Assembly (NCBI RefSeq): GCF_030445035.2
Contig: NC_080673.1
Location: forward strand, 175,875,216 to 175,939,215
Source: Dasypus novemcinctus
Lineage: Eukaryota > Chordata > Mammalia > Cingulata > Dasypodidae
Direction: 5' to 3'
DNA length: 64,000 nucleotides
Position numbers and translations under genes: made by a program. The notes under the pieces were generated by a model. That model saw only the letters and a list, made by a program, of their open reading frames with translations. It did no database searches and had not been told where the DNA came from. This document shows positions 22,901 to 34,350 of this stretch, one piece after another; positions within the stretch are counted from its first letter, which is position 1, and the number at the start of each line of letters is the position of its first letter.

Positions 22901-24528
22901 CATCTTTCTACATAGATAATTTGCAATATTTTGAATACTTTTTATATTTTAACATTATTATTTTAATTTTCATAAAATTATAGTAATCATAATGTAGTAT
23001 TCTCAGCATAGCATGAGCATCAAGGATCTAATTCATTCATTATATTTTGTTCATATCTATACTTTTCAGCATTATGAATTATCCTTTTGGCCATCAATTC
23101 TAACAAGTCCAGTGTTTTCAGATAAAATTTTGAAGATCCAAATATTGCCAGAAATAATTTTTTTCAATAAGGTTTAGACAATAGAAAAGTTTTTCTTTAC
23201 AGTCAGTTCTTTAGTATTCCTGAGAAGTTGTCCTTAAAATTTTCAACTATTACTATTATTATACTTTGTAAATTTTCCTTTTCTGTGATGCATTTTTCAT
23301 AGTAAATTCATTATGGAGGCAATGTACACACTCTTCTTTCTTAGTGTATTACTTATATTTTGAAATTTTTTAAATAAAAAATTTTTATTAGTAAGAGGAA
23401 TAAACGTATCTAGGTACACAGATAAATCAAAATGGCAGAATCAAAAAAATACAGATTAAGCATCCTAGGAGTCAAAATTGCATTGTCAAAATAATGTCAA
23501 ATCATCTTCCTTCATTCATAGTCCTGCAGCCTTCAGGTTTTAGATATTAATTATAAAATTTACTATTTTTCTTGCTTCCAAACTATCTACAAAACTCCAC
23601 AGCTCCCATTTCCTAATTTAAGGAAATTCTCAGTTATTTGAGTGGATAGTCTTAATGTTTTCATAATGATGTATGTGTAGTATACTGTTAGGGCCCTGCT
23701 GATACAGAAGGTTCTTTTCTATTTCCCTTAAACTTGAATTGAAATATAACACAGCCTTTCTGGAAACAATTTCTCCTCAACATTCTATAATCTAGAAAGA
23801 TACACTGAAAATATAATAAAATTTCATTTTCTATAAGCATTGAAAAAAATTCCTTGGATGTTGAGACTATAGTATGTTTCTTGTCATGCTTAACCTTTGT
23901 TCATATGATGAAAATGACTGAGGAATATATTAGCTTTCTTCAAAAATTGCATTATTTTGTGTCATTTTAGCAATGCTTTGCAATTGCTTATTGGTGGGAA
24001 AACAAAAGAAGCAAATCAACACTAATAACTAAGTAATCTAAGGTTTTCATGAAGATGTCTATACCCAGACCTCATTTCTTTTAAGACCTATTTAAAGTTA
24101 TGATACATTCATAATAGCAAAGAAAAGACAAAATCATGTAGTGCAATATAAAACCATTATCACAAGTTAACTAATTTCATCTATTATTTATAATATTAAT
24201 AAAATGATCTGCTCTGAGGAAAGCTTATGTATTTACATACCACTGAAATTAATTGAGAATGGCAAGAGCAAAAATTGAAATCTATCACTGAAAATATATC
24301 TAACATAATGAAATTTATATAGTAAAGGATTCAGTTGGAATTTCAAAATATGGATTATGTTATTAAATTAATTTCGAGTTTTGTTGATTTCAATGCATAT
24401 GTGTTCAGTTGTGTAGGTATTATTCACCATTTATACAAACTATATTTATATGTTTATTTAATTACACTTATAGATACACTCATAATGGTACATGCAAGTA
24501 TGTGGAGCTATATTTAATTTCCTTACTC
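22901..24528. other. Unassigned AT-rich sequence
   Basis: No gene or nameable repeat seen. Confidence 0.45.
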
Positions 24529-24541
24529 AATAATAAAATAT

Positions 24542-24967
24542 TGGGAAGCGGACTTGGCACAATGGATAGGGCATCTGCCTACCATATGGGAGGTCTGCAG
24601 TTCAGACCCCAGGCCTCCTTGACCCGTGTGGAGCTGGCCCGTGCACAGTGCTGATGCGCACAAGGAGTGCCGTGCCACGCAGGGGTGTCCCCCGCGTAGA
24701 GGAGCCCCTGGCGCAAGGAATGTGCCCCATAAGGAGAGCTGCCCAGTGCGAAAGAAAGTGCAACCTGCCCAGGAATGGCACTGCAATACGCAGAGAGCTG
24801 GCACAATAAGATGATGCAACAAAAAAACAGATTCTCGGTGCTGCTAATAAGGACAGAAACGGTTGCAGAAGAACACACAGTGAATGGACACAGAGCAGAC
24901 AATGGTGGGGGGTGGCGGGGGAGGTGGGGATGGGGGAGAAATAAATAAATAAATCTTTAAAAATAAT
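24542..24967 (+). mobile_element. DAS-type tRNA-derived SINE
   Basis: The tRNA-like head contains an A-box ('cttggcacaatggatagg') and a B-box region ('gcagttcagacccc'). It is followed by the long DAS body ('aaggagtgccgtgccacgca', 'cagtgcgaaagaaagtgcaa') and an (AAAT)n tail. A 13-bp TSD AATAATAAAATAT flanks it (24529-24541 and 24968-24980). This SINE type is known from the nine-banded armadillo and is the best clue to the source organism. Open frames on both strands here are by-products. Confidence 0.92.
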
Positions 24968-25269
24968 AATAATAAAATATCTTCAGTGATGTTCCATTAT
25001 ATACTATAATACACCCAGACATAAGCTTTTGAGGTCCTCCATCACTTCATCCCAACTTACTATTCTGACCAGAATTGTTACTGGTTTCTACATATGGCCT
25101 ACCTTGTAGGCAGACTGGATTGCCGCTGTTCATGTGAATATGTTCTGTTCTAATGAATTTATAACTTCCCATCTCCATTATTGAAAATTACTCAGCAGTT
25201 ACTATGAATGACAGTCTCCCCATGAATTATTTTATGATTTACTCAAACCAGCTGGTTTCTCTCATTAAT

Positions 25270-25710
25270 TTGGATTGTTTGTCTAGGGACCTATTTAATC
25301 ATAACAAACAATCCCATACTTAGTGGCATAAAAACCAAATAACTATTTTCACATGTTCATGGATATTTTAAGGTCAAGAATTCGAACAGGGCACAGTGTA
25401 TATGGATTATCTCTGTTTCTCAATGTCAAGGGCTTCAGCCTGGTGACTTGAATGGATGTAAATGATTCAAAGGTTTGGAAGGTGGAATTATTTAGACAGG
25501 TCTTTATTTACAGATCTAGAGCATGGGATTAGAGGACTCAGTTTGGGCTGAACTGGGACTGTTGACTTAAGCATCTATAACATGAGCTGTCCATGCTCCT
25601 GAGGCTTTCTCAAATACGGTAGCAGACTTCTTATACTGCAAATCAAGGCTTCAAGAGTGATTGTGCAAAGTAGAAATTGCATGGTATTTTCCTCCTGGTT
25701 TCAGAAACCA
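25270..25710 (-). mobile_element. Old MaLR/MLT1-like remnant, antisense (tentative)
   Basis: 'ccatacttagtggcataaaaac', 'ggtcaagaattcgaacaggg', 'gggctgaactgggactgttg' and 'cagacttcttatactgc' follow an ancient interspersed-repeat pattern that I recognise but cannot name with certainty. Ends are not defined. Confidence 0.4.
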
Positions 25711-25715
25711 TGTCA

Positions 25716-26147
25716 TGTTTTAGCTTCCTAGGCTGTTCAAAGCAAATACTATGAAATTATTTTGTTGAAATAGTGTGAATTTATTCACTCAGAGTCCCAG
25801 AAAATGTCCAAATCAAGGCATCACCATAGCACAGCAAAACTTTCTTCTCAAAGTCTGGCTGTCAAAGATGCTTGGCTCCTCTGCCATATGACAAAACAAA
25901 TGGCTACATCTGCTGGTCTCCCACTTCCCTTCCTTTCATTGCTTTCAGCCTCTTGCTTCTGTGGCTTTCTCTGTCTAAATTTCATTCTCTTATAAAGGAC
26001 TGCAGTAATATGATAAGGACCAATTTGAATGATGTGGGTCACACCTTAACTTAAGTAGCTTCATCAAAAGGTCCTGTTTACAATCAGTCCACACCCACAG
26101 GAATGGACATTTATTTACTAGGTTACATACAGCTTCAAGCCACCACA
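25716..26147 (-). mobile_element. MaLR-like LTR, antisense
   Basis: Starts 'tgttttagcttcctaggctg' and ends 'cttcaagccaccaca'. It carries the shared blocks 'gtccaaatcaaggcatcacc', 'tttcttctcaaagtctggc', and 'acaccttaacttaagtagct' near its end. It is 432 bp long. The flanks tgtca/tgcag do not form a clear TSD. Confidence 0.75.
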
Positions 26148-27234
26148 TGCAGTGCCACTTTACCTCAAGTGGTTCACCTACAACGAGCCCAGATTCAATA
26201 TGTAGATTATTAGGCCCCACTTATATATGGGAAGAGGGTCAAAGAACTTGAGGATATTTTTAAAATCACAATGGATTCTGATACCATTCCAACAAAAATA
26301 ATCATACTTGCTGAGAAATTTGTTTTTATTATTGTCGTTTTCACTAATCTCTCCAAATGAAGTAGAATATTTTCATAGCAGAAGCTATTTTACTTCTAAC
26401 ATGTTGACTGTCCATTGCAGCAGTATACAAAGCAGATAATCATTGAATATGTCTAATTAAATTGTACTTACTTTTAACTTTTGGGTTTGGTATAGTATTG
26501 TATTTGAAAAGCCAACTAACAAGTTTAATCTAGTATATTTAATTACAAATAACGCTGAATGCACTCACACATACATGTCCATGATTTTCATATATATTGA
26601 GAGTTTAACCTACTTTGCTATAGTCATTCATTCACTCAACAAGTGCTCATTGAGCACCTATTATGAGGCAGGCACACTGGCATTGAATGTAATGTGGTAT
26701 TGAAACTGATATATTTTCTGGTTCGTTGATCCTACAGTCTAGTGAAAAGCAATTGTGGATATAGAATTATGGAATAAAGCTGAGTGCACAAAGAATAAGT
26801 AAGGGTTTCATAACAATTTAGTATCTTACATTTCATAATGAACTTTTAAATAAATAATCAATTTACATCATAAACATAGTTCTTTAAATCATACGTATAT
26901 ATACATGCCATTCATTATAAGAAAGGAAGCTGAAAAGTCATTTTAAACTCTGAAATTACTTTTTGTCAAGTAATTACATTAATTTAGGTGTTAAAGAATT
27001 ATATCCATTAGCTCATTTCCTCTTAAAATGAAAGAGAAATTTTCAAATTATATGATTTTTTAAATTATGTTCTAAAATGCAGTACACACCTTAAAACCAC
27101 ATTTAGCCTATCTTTCCTAATCTAATAGAATCATGAACTATCAAATCAACCCACAAATATTTGCTTTAAAGTTATGATTTTGTAGTAATTATTGTTTTCT
27201 GGGTATGACATTCTTCTTTGGTAGACTGAATTAT
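26148..27234. other. Mostly unassigned; short L2-like piece
   Basis: At about 26625-26700 the run 'cattcattcactcaacaagt' followed by 'gagcacctattatgaggcag' looks like an antisense L2 3' end. The rest is unassigned and shows no gene. Confidence 0.4.
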
Positions 27235-27645
27235 TATCCTTAGTTTGCCAGGGCAGCTATTACAAATACTAATGTTGATTGGTTTAAAAAACAAGAATTT
27301 ATTGTCTCACAATTTTAGAGGCTATAAATTCAAAATCAAGATATTGGCAAGCCATGCTTTCTCCAAAGTCTATATTCCAGTGTTATCTTGCTGGCCTGCC
27401 TCAGTCACATGGTGCTCTGTCTCCTTTGGTCTCCTCTTGTGACTTTGACTTATACTTCCACATTAAAATTTCCTTTGCTTATAAAGACTGCAGTCATATT
27501 GTGATAAGGCCCACTGTGATTCAATTTGGGCTCATATTAATAAGATCTTTGAAAATCCTGTTTACAAAGGAGTTCACACAGTAGCTGGGGTTTAGAATAA
27601 AACATATCATGTAGGAGACATGGTACAATACTCAATACTGACCAT
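27235..27645 (-). mobile_element. MLT1-like MaLR LTR, antisense
   Basis: 'ccttagtttgccagggcagc', 'aagaatttattgtctcacaa', 'gaggctataaattcaaaatc', 'gcaagccatgctttctcc' and 'gtgataaggcccactgtg' give the antisense MLT1 order. Ends are approximate and no TSD is seen. Confidence 0.65.
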
Positions 27646-28408
27646 ATCCAATTTATGAATCTTGAATAGTACACTAGGAATTCCATTTACTTTTGACTAG
27701 CACATTCTTAATTTTTTTGGCAGGTAGCATCTTTGTGCCAACATATTTAACTTAACTTTGGGCCAATATTACTGACAAAAATGGATGGCAATTTTCTCAT
27801 GTATCAATGCAGACACATCAACATCCTGTGATCTAAATTAATCGAATTCTTTTGTTAGTATAGAAATGAGCCTTAATGCAAATATTCAGTGTTTGTCTAA
27901 ACAAAATTTAAATTAGCTTTTAACACTCTATTATAATTTCCCTGAGTTATTGCAAAAGGTCAGTCCATCTTAAAATTTATGACATCTATACACTAGGTTA
28001 TAATAGTCATCATAATATATTTTCACTGGATAGATAAAAAATGATCTATGACAAAATAAATTGCAAATCAAAATGCTGCATAGGTATTAAAAATTGAATC
28101 TAGATCCTGGTATTTGGATTTCATAATTGCTGAAACAGTTCAATGATTGTGACTTTTGATCTAATGCTATAGCACAGCAACAAAGAACAAGATGATAAAT
28201 AGAACTGATAAAGAGGACAATAAATGGTTCATTGTTTATCTGCTTTGATGTACTAAAGAGCTTAGTTACAAATAATGTTTGACAGTACATTTCCAATGAT
28301 GTGGATGGGAATCCTATTTAAGAATTCAACTGACTGCTCTTAGTTAACCTAAGAAAAAGATAACAAAGCCTGTGAATACATACCAAAGATAGTCTGAATC
28401 TGTGCTTC
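27646..28408. other. Unassigned sequence
   Basis: No gene or nameable repeat. The last six bases before the LTR (28409-28414) are the left TSD copy. Confidence 0.45.
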
Positions 28409-28461
28409 AAGGAATGCGGGGCTTGCTCGGTCGGTAGAGGTGGGGTCTGGCTGCAGATAAA

Positions 28462-28576
28462 GGGTCGGTCCAGCTCTGGACGAGGGGTCGGTCCCGCTTG
28501 GGAGGAGGGGTCGGTCCCACCTGGGACGAGGGGTCGGTCCGGCAGCAGACGAGGGATCGGTCTCACAAGGGGTTGC
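28462..28576 (-). repeat. Five 23-bp tandem units in the LTR R/U5
   Basis: The core 'tcggtc' recurs at 28465, 28488, 28511, 28534 and 28557, exactly 23 bp apart, within units of the type ggggtcggtcc plus 12 variable bases. It is the array nearest the LTR 3' end. Confidence 0.88.
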
Positions 28577-28590
28577 GCGGTTCGGCTGAC

Positions 28591-28674
28591 GGGGTCACCC
28601 GGAGAAGCCGGCGACGAAGGGGTCGCCCGGAGAAGCAGGCAACGAAGGGGTCACCCGGAGAAGCAGGCGACGAA
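28591..28674 (-). repeat. Three 28-bp tandem units in the LTR R/U5
   Basis: 'ggggtc(a/g)cccggagaagc' starts at 28591, 28619 and 28647, a 28-bp period, and each unit ends 'acgaa'. Units differ by one to three bases. Confidence 0.88.
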
Positions 28675-28795
28675 CTGGGGACAAGGGAGGCCAGGCCCTT
28701 GTCGGGGGCTCTCAGGACTGGAGGGCGCACAGCAGAAGAACTACCGCGGAGACAAGGTAAACACTCAAGTCCACTTTACTGAGGGAGAGGCAACA

Positions 28796-28803
28796 GTTTT
28801 ATA
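28796..28803 (-). promoter_or_regulatory. LTR TATA box
   Basis: TATAAAAC on the minus strand. CCAAT boxes on minus lie upstream at 28825-28821, 28851-28847, 28911-28907 and 28953-28949. The spacing fits a retroviral U3 core promoter firing leftward. Present activity is not shown. Confidence 0.7.
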
Positions 28804-28981
28804 GGGGCTGGGGAAGGCTGATTGGTCGAAGCCACGCCCTGTTCTGATTGGTTGCCGGAGAAAGGTCAGTGGGCGGTACTGGACGGGGGAGGGGTGGTGG
28901 TTAGGGATTGGCTGTCGCTGTTGCTGGGGGAAGGGGCAGGGTTTAGAGATTGGTGGCTGCTGTTGCTGGGGTAGAGGGCAG

Positions 28982-29177
28982 ACTTGAGTTTCCCGCCCAC
29001 GCCTGGCTGTTGCTGCTGTCGGGGGAGGGGAAAAGGGCAGACTGGAATTTTCCGCCCAGGCCTGGCTGTTGCTGCTGTCGGGGGAGGGGAAAAGGGCAGA
29101 CTGGAATTCTCCGCCCACGCCTGGCTGTTGCTGCTGTCGGGGGAGGGGAAAAGGGCAGACTGGAATTTTCCGCCCTG
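28982..29177 (-). repeat. 3.3 copies of a 59-bp unit in the LTR U3
   Basis: Units start at 28982, 29041, 29100 and (partial) 29159. Each holds 'cgcctggctgttgctgctgt' and 'gggaggggaaaagggcag'. The period of exactly 59 bp and near identity indicate recent expansion or homogenisation. Tandem repeats here occupy the position of retroviral U3 enhancers. Confidence 0.92.
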
Positions 29178-29432
29178 CGCCTGGGCAGGGAGAAAGAAGA
29201 AGAAGGGTGCCGCCCCACAGGCATCGTGTGGCGCCATCCGGGAGGAGGGGCGGCCGCGGAAGCATGGCTGCCGAGAAGGGGGGACCCGAGGGCACTCTGC
29301 TCCCATGCCGAGCTTCCTTCAGGGGTGGCGGTGAGTGTGACCAACCACCCTATTATGGGGGCAGCAGCTTGGCCTACCGCGGCCGCTCCCCCGCCGGGCC
29401 ACACTTCAGCCCGAGGGGTGACCGCAAAGGAA

Positions 29433-30246
29433 CAATTCTATTGTTTTTGAAGCTGATCAAGTTTACTTTAGTTTATAGCTTATTTTTTCTTTAAAATAAA
29501 GTATTTTCATTTTGTCCCACTTGAAAATATTTATTTTGTGCTCAGAGAATATAAGTTCACATTGGGAATAATATGTGGAATAAATGAACAAGTATTATAT
29601 CCAGGTGCTGTGCATACTTTGTACTTCATATAAATGTATAAGGAAATTGGTACAGTATAGTTTTATCCTTTTGAGCCTTGGAAATTCCAAGGCTTTCTAT
29701 TGCATTTGGAAATAAAATTATCTAACTCATAATCATAAAAAGCATATGGTACTTTTGAAGTCTTGGGTATTTCAGTATTATCAGTGGGATAAAAATCTAA
29801 GCACAAAATCCCTTCGTGTTCATGATGTGGGAAGTTAAACCTTTGATCTTCCTTTGGGAAGAGGCAATGGTAAAAGTCCAGGTGACATGTGAAAGAAGTG
29901 CAGGACTTTATCTATCATGGACTAATTAAAACAACAAAAAATAGATACCTCCTGAGGAAGAAATGATGGTTATAATTTACACTTGTGGTGCTGTACTGTG
30001 TTACAAAGAATTACTTGAATGGCAGGGATTATGTAAGAAGTGACCTGGAGCAAAGATGATCTATACAGAGCAGTCAACTAGGAAAATTATCTCCACCATA
30101 GCACTGCTATCCAGCATAGGTTTTCTAAGATGAACTCCATGGTTTCAGTTATGCTCATGCAGAATAAAAAGAGTGAACTAAAGAATATAAAAAAGAGGCA
30201 TTTTTCTCTTTCAAGGTCCAGAAATGAAGTCAATATATTTCTCATG
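29433..30246. other. Unassigned AT-rich sequence
   Basis: No gene or nameable repeat seen. Confidence 0.45.
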
Positions 30247-30679
30247 TGTGTTAGTCAGGGTCCTCTAAGGGATCATAACTGATGGGAGATATTTTGAAAT
30301 AATGTAAGATTTTATAAAATTGTATATGCCACCATGAGGTTGTCTGAATCCAAATTTAGAGGGCAGGCTGTGCCAGGAGCTCCAGTGAAGATCCTTGATG
30401 AGTTCCCCAGGAAAAGCTGTCTGCCTGAAATCAAGATGGGAATTTTCTCTCCGGACTACTGAAATCACTTTTCCTTTTAGGACCTTAACTGATTTAATGA
30501 AACAGCTCTTATTGCTGAAAGTAATCTCTTCAGTTGATTGTTGATGTAATCAGTCATAGATGCAATCAACTCATTGATGATTTAAGTCCATGAAAGATCC
30601 CCACAGTACAATTTGACCAGTGCCTGCTTGACAAAACAACCAGGCACCATTACTTGGCCACATGAGCCTAACCATTACA
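30247..30679 (-). mobile_element. MLT2-like ERVL LTR, antisense
   Basis: 'gtgttagtcagggtcctcta', 'gtctgaatccaaatttagag', 'tcagttgattgttgatgtaa' and 'ttgacaaaacaaccaggcac' give the antisense order of an MLT2 (ERVL) LTR, ending 'accattaca'. A sister copy is at 53007-53443. The flanks tcatg/aaatg match at three of five bases. Confidence 0.65.
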
Positions 30680-31403
30680 AAATGTAAAGATATTCAAATC
30701 TTTGAGAGTAAGGGACAAAAATAAGCAAACAAGCAGAAAACTATCACTACACTTTATAAGGAAAATAACACATACATAGTTCATATTATTTCAAAATTAA
30801 GAGTTGAAATGTAAAAGAAAATTTAATTGATTATTAATTATTAACTAACATTACAAGTATATGATTCCTAAATGGGTAATAAGAAATAATATCTCATGCA
30901 TTGACTTCTTGAAACTGTAGTATTTGAAATCTTGAAAATAAATGTACACAGTTTGAACTGCTTACCTATAATTTATCTTGGACAATATCACACATTTTTT
31001 ATCATATGAAGGTATTGGTGTTGGGGCAATTTTAATTTTGGTGTCTTTTATTGTTTTCAAAATATAACATGTACTAATAATCAACTTCATGCCATCATAT
31101 ATGTTGGGATTTGGGGGTTTTAAGAAATAATAAGAAGTCCTATTAAATCTATGAGCTAAAGACATGGTCATGATAAACAGCCAAGATTAAGTTAACTTGG
31201 GAAGAAGGTACTGAAAGTTACCTCAGAGCATGAATGCTCACCAGCATCCAAAAAGTACCAAAAAATGGGGGGTAGGAATCCTGGGATCATTTGCTAAAGA
31301 TATCCAAATTTGTTTGATTCTGCTAATCTATGTTAACTTGGAATTATTTGATCTAAGGGTCAGATCATTAGATCATTTACTCAAACTTCTGAAACTCATC
31401 AAT
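30680..31403. other. Unassigned sequence
   Basis: No gene or nameable repeat seen. Confidence 0.45.
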
Positions 31404-31412
31404 TAGTTCTTT

Positions 31413-31608
31413 TTCTTTTTCTTTTTTCTATCTGGTTGTGACGTCATCTTTTTGGTGCATTGTTTCACTGCACGGAGGCCTGTGTCTTACTGCACAGGTC
31501 TGGGATGTCTGTTTTCTTTTCTTAACCAGGAGGGCTTGCAATGTGAATCCAGGTCCTCCATGTGGTAAGTGGGAGCTCAATTGCTTGAGCCACAGCTGCT
31601 TCCCCACG
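31413..31608 (-). mobile_element. DAS-like tRNA-derived SINE, short form
   Basis: On minus it begins 'ggggaagcagctgtggctca', then 'gcttgagc'-type anticodon-arm sequence and 'accacatggaggacctggat'. It ends in an A-rich tail (seen on plus as tctttttctttttctttt). The TSD TAGTTCTTT lies at 31404-31412 and 31609-31617. It is related to the SINE at 11650 but differs in its body. Confidence 0.82.
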
Positions 31609-31617
31609 TAGTTCTTT

Positions 31618-32594
31618 AAAATAGTAAAACATCATACCTGATATATGTTTATTTTACATGTAGTCTTTAAATTAGATTAAGGTATCCCCCATAATCACTT
31701 CCATTTTTAAGCCTTGGTAAACCAAGTTTCCATAGCAGTAACTGTTGTTATGCTATTGATTCATGGTAAATTTTCTATGTCAAGAATCTTTCCTGCAGAT
31801 TTCAAATATGTACAAGTTCCGAAACTTGTGGATTGCTTGGATTGGTAAATTTCTTGGAGATGGAGAGAAAAACTAATTTTTAATCTCCTTAACATTACAG
31901 CATTACATACATGATATTTATATACATGATATAATTCTCATTCTCTGTGTCTCAAACTTTTACCTCCTAAAAGTTTTAGTGAAATGTTGTTCAAATAATT
32001 TCTTTAATGGAGGTGAAATAAGTGGAAATTTAAGCATATAATTTTTGTGATAATTCATAGACGTGTGAGAGAGAGAGAGAGAGAGAGAGAATGTAACATG
32101 GGGCAGTTCTCTTCTGGTTAGAGATAGAATTCAAAATTATCCAGCTTATGTTGATTACTTTTTCTTCTTCACCCTTACAGTTTATATTTTTTATTAATGG
32201 AAGTACATAGTGACTAAAAACCCTCCATGAAAAGTAACTTGAATTAATTTGAACCAGTTCCACAAGTGATGATATAGAGGTATGTGTAACAGAAACTGGG
32301 AGTTGACGGATAAGTTAATGTAGTCTACTTTATGGAGATAGACTAAGACCCCTAAATTATAATTTCTCATAAGAGCAAAAAGTAGTTTTTCTTATGAGTA
32401 GCCTCAAAAGCAGGGTTAAGGGTCCTGAGACATAATTTTAGTGAAGCCATGTCAAGGGGTATGGTTCAAACATGAATCAACAAAATATTAGTTGCAACAA
32501 TGCCTTGGTTTACCAAAGTCTCGCACTACACATAATTTGGGGGGGGGGGCAACTTAAATTAATTTAAGACTATGTGTTTTAAGTAAATAAAAAT
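31618..32594. other. Unassigned sequence with a (GA)n run
   Basis: A (GA)n microsatellite lies at about 32066-32090 and a G10 run near 32540. No gene seen. Confidence 0.5.
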
Positions 32595-33440
32595 GCCTGG
32601 GCAAGATGGTGTTTGTTTAATTGCACACTCACCATCTCTCTCACAAAAAAACAGCTGAGGGGGGCAAGGTCCTGCCTGAATGAGCTGTTTTGGGAACCTA
32701 CAGAGCAGGAGTCTTCAGGGAATCAATCTGGAGAGAGTTGGACAAAGAGATAAATTGTTCAAGGTAAAACCTTGAGTTTTTTGCCCTTGAGGTTGGATGG
32801 CTGAACCCCACCCTCAAGGCAAAAAGCTTCATCAGCAAGAACCAAATCCCGACAGCCACCAAGTAGGAGGGAGCATTCTCTAAGAGTGGGAGGATTCTGG
32901 TGAGGGGTGGAGGGGTTTCCTTTCTGTGGGTTTGTTTGCCTGGACCCCCTTTGAGCTTTGAGGAGTATAACAGCTGGCTCTAGGTGACAAGGAAGAGGGG
33001 AGAGGTGAATCTGCTGAGGCAGTCTGATTTACCTACTGGCCTTGGTATAGAGAAACTTGGCCAGGAAGAAGGTGAAGTCAGACAATTGACTAATCCAGTG
33101 CTGAGAACTATCAAAATTTCAACTCTCCTAAGGGACGTAGGCAGTAGGAAGTGCTTAATAAGCTTCCAAAAACCTATTTAGGGTTCCCTGGGAGGAGGGG
33201 GTGGTCTGGAAGAGGGTTGAGAGTAATTTTTTCTGTGGTGAGTTAGGTCGCCGGGGGTCCCATTTGAATTTCAAAAGGGAACTCTCACAAAGGCTATTGC
33301 ATCCTGCTGCCCTGGATAAGAAATTAATAAGAATAGAGAGGGGGCAGGGACTCCTAATCAGCAGGAATTTATCCAACTGCAGAGCAACCTGGCTGGGGAA
33401 AGTAACTAGATAGCTTTCTGAAAAGCGAACTGACACAACG

Positions 33441-33582
33441 AGACAGTTTAGCTCACTGGAGGAGTTTCTACCTTGAACATACAAGGTCCCAAGTTTGATT
33501 CAGGACAGGGAACACATAGACATTTTTCTGATATTGGCTTCGCTTGAGTCTCTTATTTTTCCTGAAAAAAAAAAAAAAAAAG
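33441..33582 (+). mobile_element. tRNA-derived SINE-like unit with poly-A
   Basis: 'acagtttagctcactgg' (A-box-like) and 'aagtttgattcagg' (B-box-like) are spaced as in a tRNA. They are followed by about 75 bp of unrelated body and a run of 17 A. No TSD is clear. It sits inside the L1 5' UTR region and may be a separate insertion of the same tRNA family as 6149-6235, or an old part of this L1. Confidence 0.6.
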
Positions 33583-34350
33583 AGTTACTTTTGTTTTAAA
33601 ATTTGTCTTAGTTTACTAACTAAAACCTGCTTCAAAACCTGCAGAGGAAAGGCTGCCGGGTAGTTGAATGATGAATGCTGGCAGCCTGAGAAGCTGAACA
33701 GGGTACTAAGAGGGAAGTCTGTTTTACCTGTTTTTGTTTGACTGCTTGCTTGTGAGTTTGTTTGTTTTTTGTTTTCTTGTTTTTCTTTCCTCTTTCTCTA
33801 CCTTTTTTTTTTTAATTTAGGTGCTACTGGCTTGTTTCTTGTTTGCTGTGTTTCCTATTCCTTGATTTCCCCTTTTCTGTGTATACCAGTTTTGTCTACC
33901 AATGCTGTCTCTTTTCCTTCCTTCATGTTTCTATCTTCTGCTTTCTGTCATTGTTCTTACATTCCGCCACTCTTTGTTTAACATCAGTTGTCTACCACTC
34001 TTGTTTAGTCAGCGATTTTTCTGGTTTATATTTCTAACTTTTCTATTCTGTTTTATTTTTTTTATTAACTTTTTTTTCTTTTTGTCCTTTCTTTTTTATT
34101 TCAATCTTTCCTCATCATTCTGGCCTTTTAATTCATCTACATACTTTTCTATATTTCGTTTCCCATTTCATTGTAATACTCCACTTTTTTATTCCTATTA
34201 CTCTACATTGCTTACATGAATTAAATATTCATTTTCCTAAGTCTTATATGGTTCATTTTCTATTTCTTTTACTATTACTAATACTGTTATCCTTTTTCTT
34301 TCTTAACTATTATGTTTTCTTTGGTTCTGATATTTTTCCTTCAAGGGAAC

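Larger units (their letters stand above)
28415..29426 (-). mobile_element. Solo LTR of a class II (betaretrovirus-like) ERV
   Basis: The 1012-bp block is GC- and CpG-rich in AT-rich surroundings. On plus it starts TGCGGGGC and ends GACCGCA, and it is flanked by the perfect 6-bp repeat AAGGAA (28409-28414 and 29427-29432). TG...CA ends define an LTR, and a 6-bp TSD is typical of class II ERVs. On minus it carries four CCAAT boxes, TATAAAAC at 28803-28796 and an AGTAAA variant poly(A) signal at 28780-28775. This places U3 at 29426 to about 28775 and R-U5 from there to 28415. No internal viral genes are present, so it is the product of LTR-LTR recombination. Overlapping reading frames (146-176 codons on minus, 94-166 on plus) are by-products of the repeats. 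Confidence 0.85.

Noticed and set aside
24409-24902. Frames of 62-107 codons near 24.5-24.9 kb
   Set aside because: They lie in the DAS SINE, on both strands.
28415-29426. CpG island of a host gene
   Set aside because: The GC-rich block ends exactly at TG...CA with a 6-bp TSD, so it is an inserted LTR; no exon is seen beside it.
28765-29494. Long overlapping reading frames on both strands (up to 176 codons) in the GC-rich block
   Set aside because: They run through a 59-bp repeat (not a multiple of 3) in several frames, and the block is a solo LTR bounded by a TSD. Low stop frequency is due to high GC.
33769-34219. Frames rich in Phe/Leu/Ser that look like membrane proteins
   Set aside because: They arise from the T-rich L1 5' UTR; hydrophobicity is a by-product of T-rich codons.
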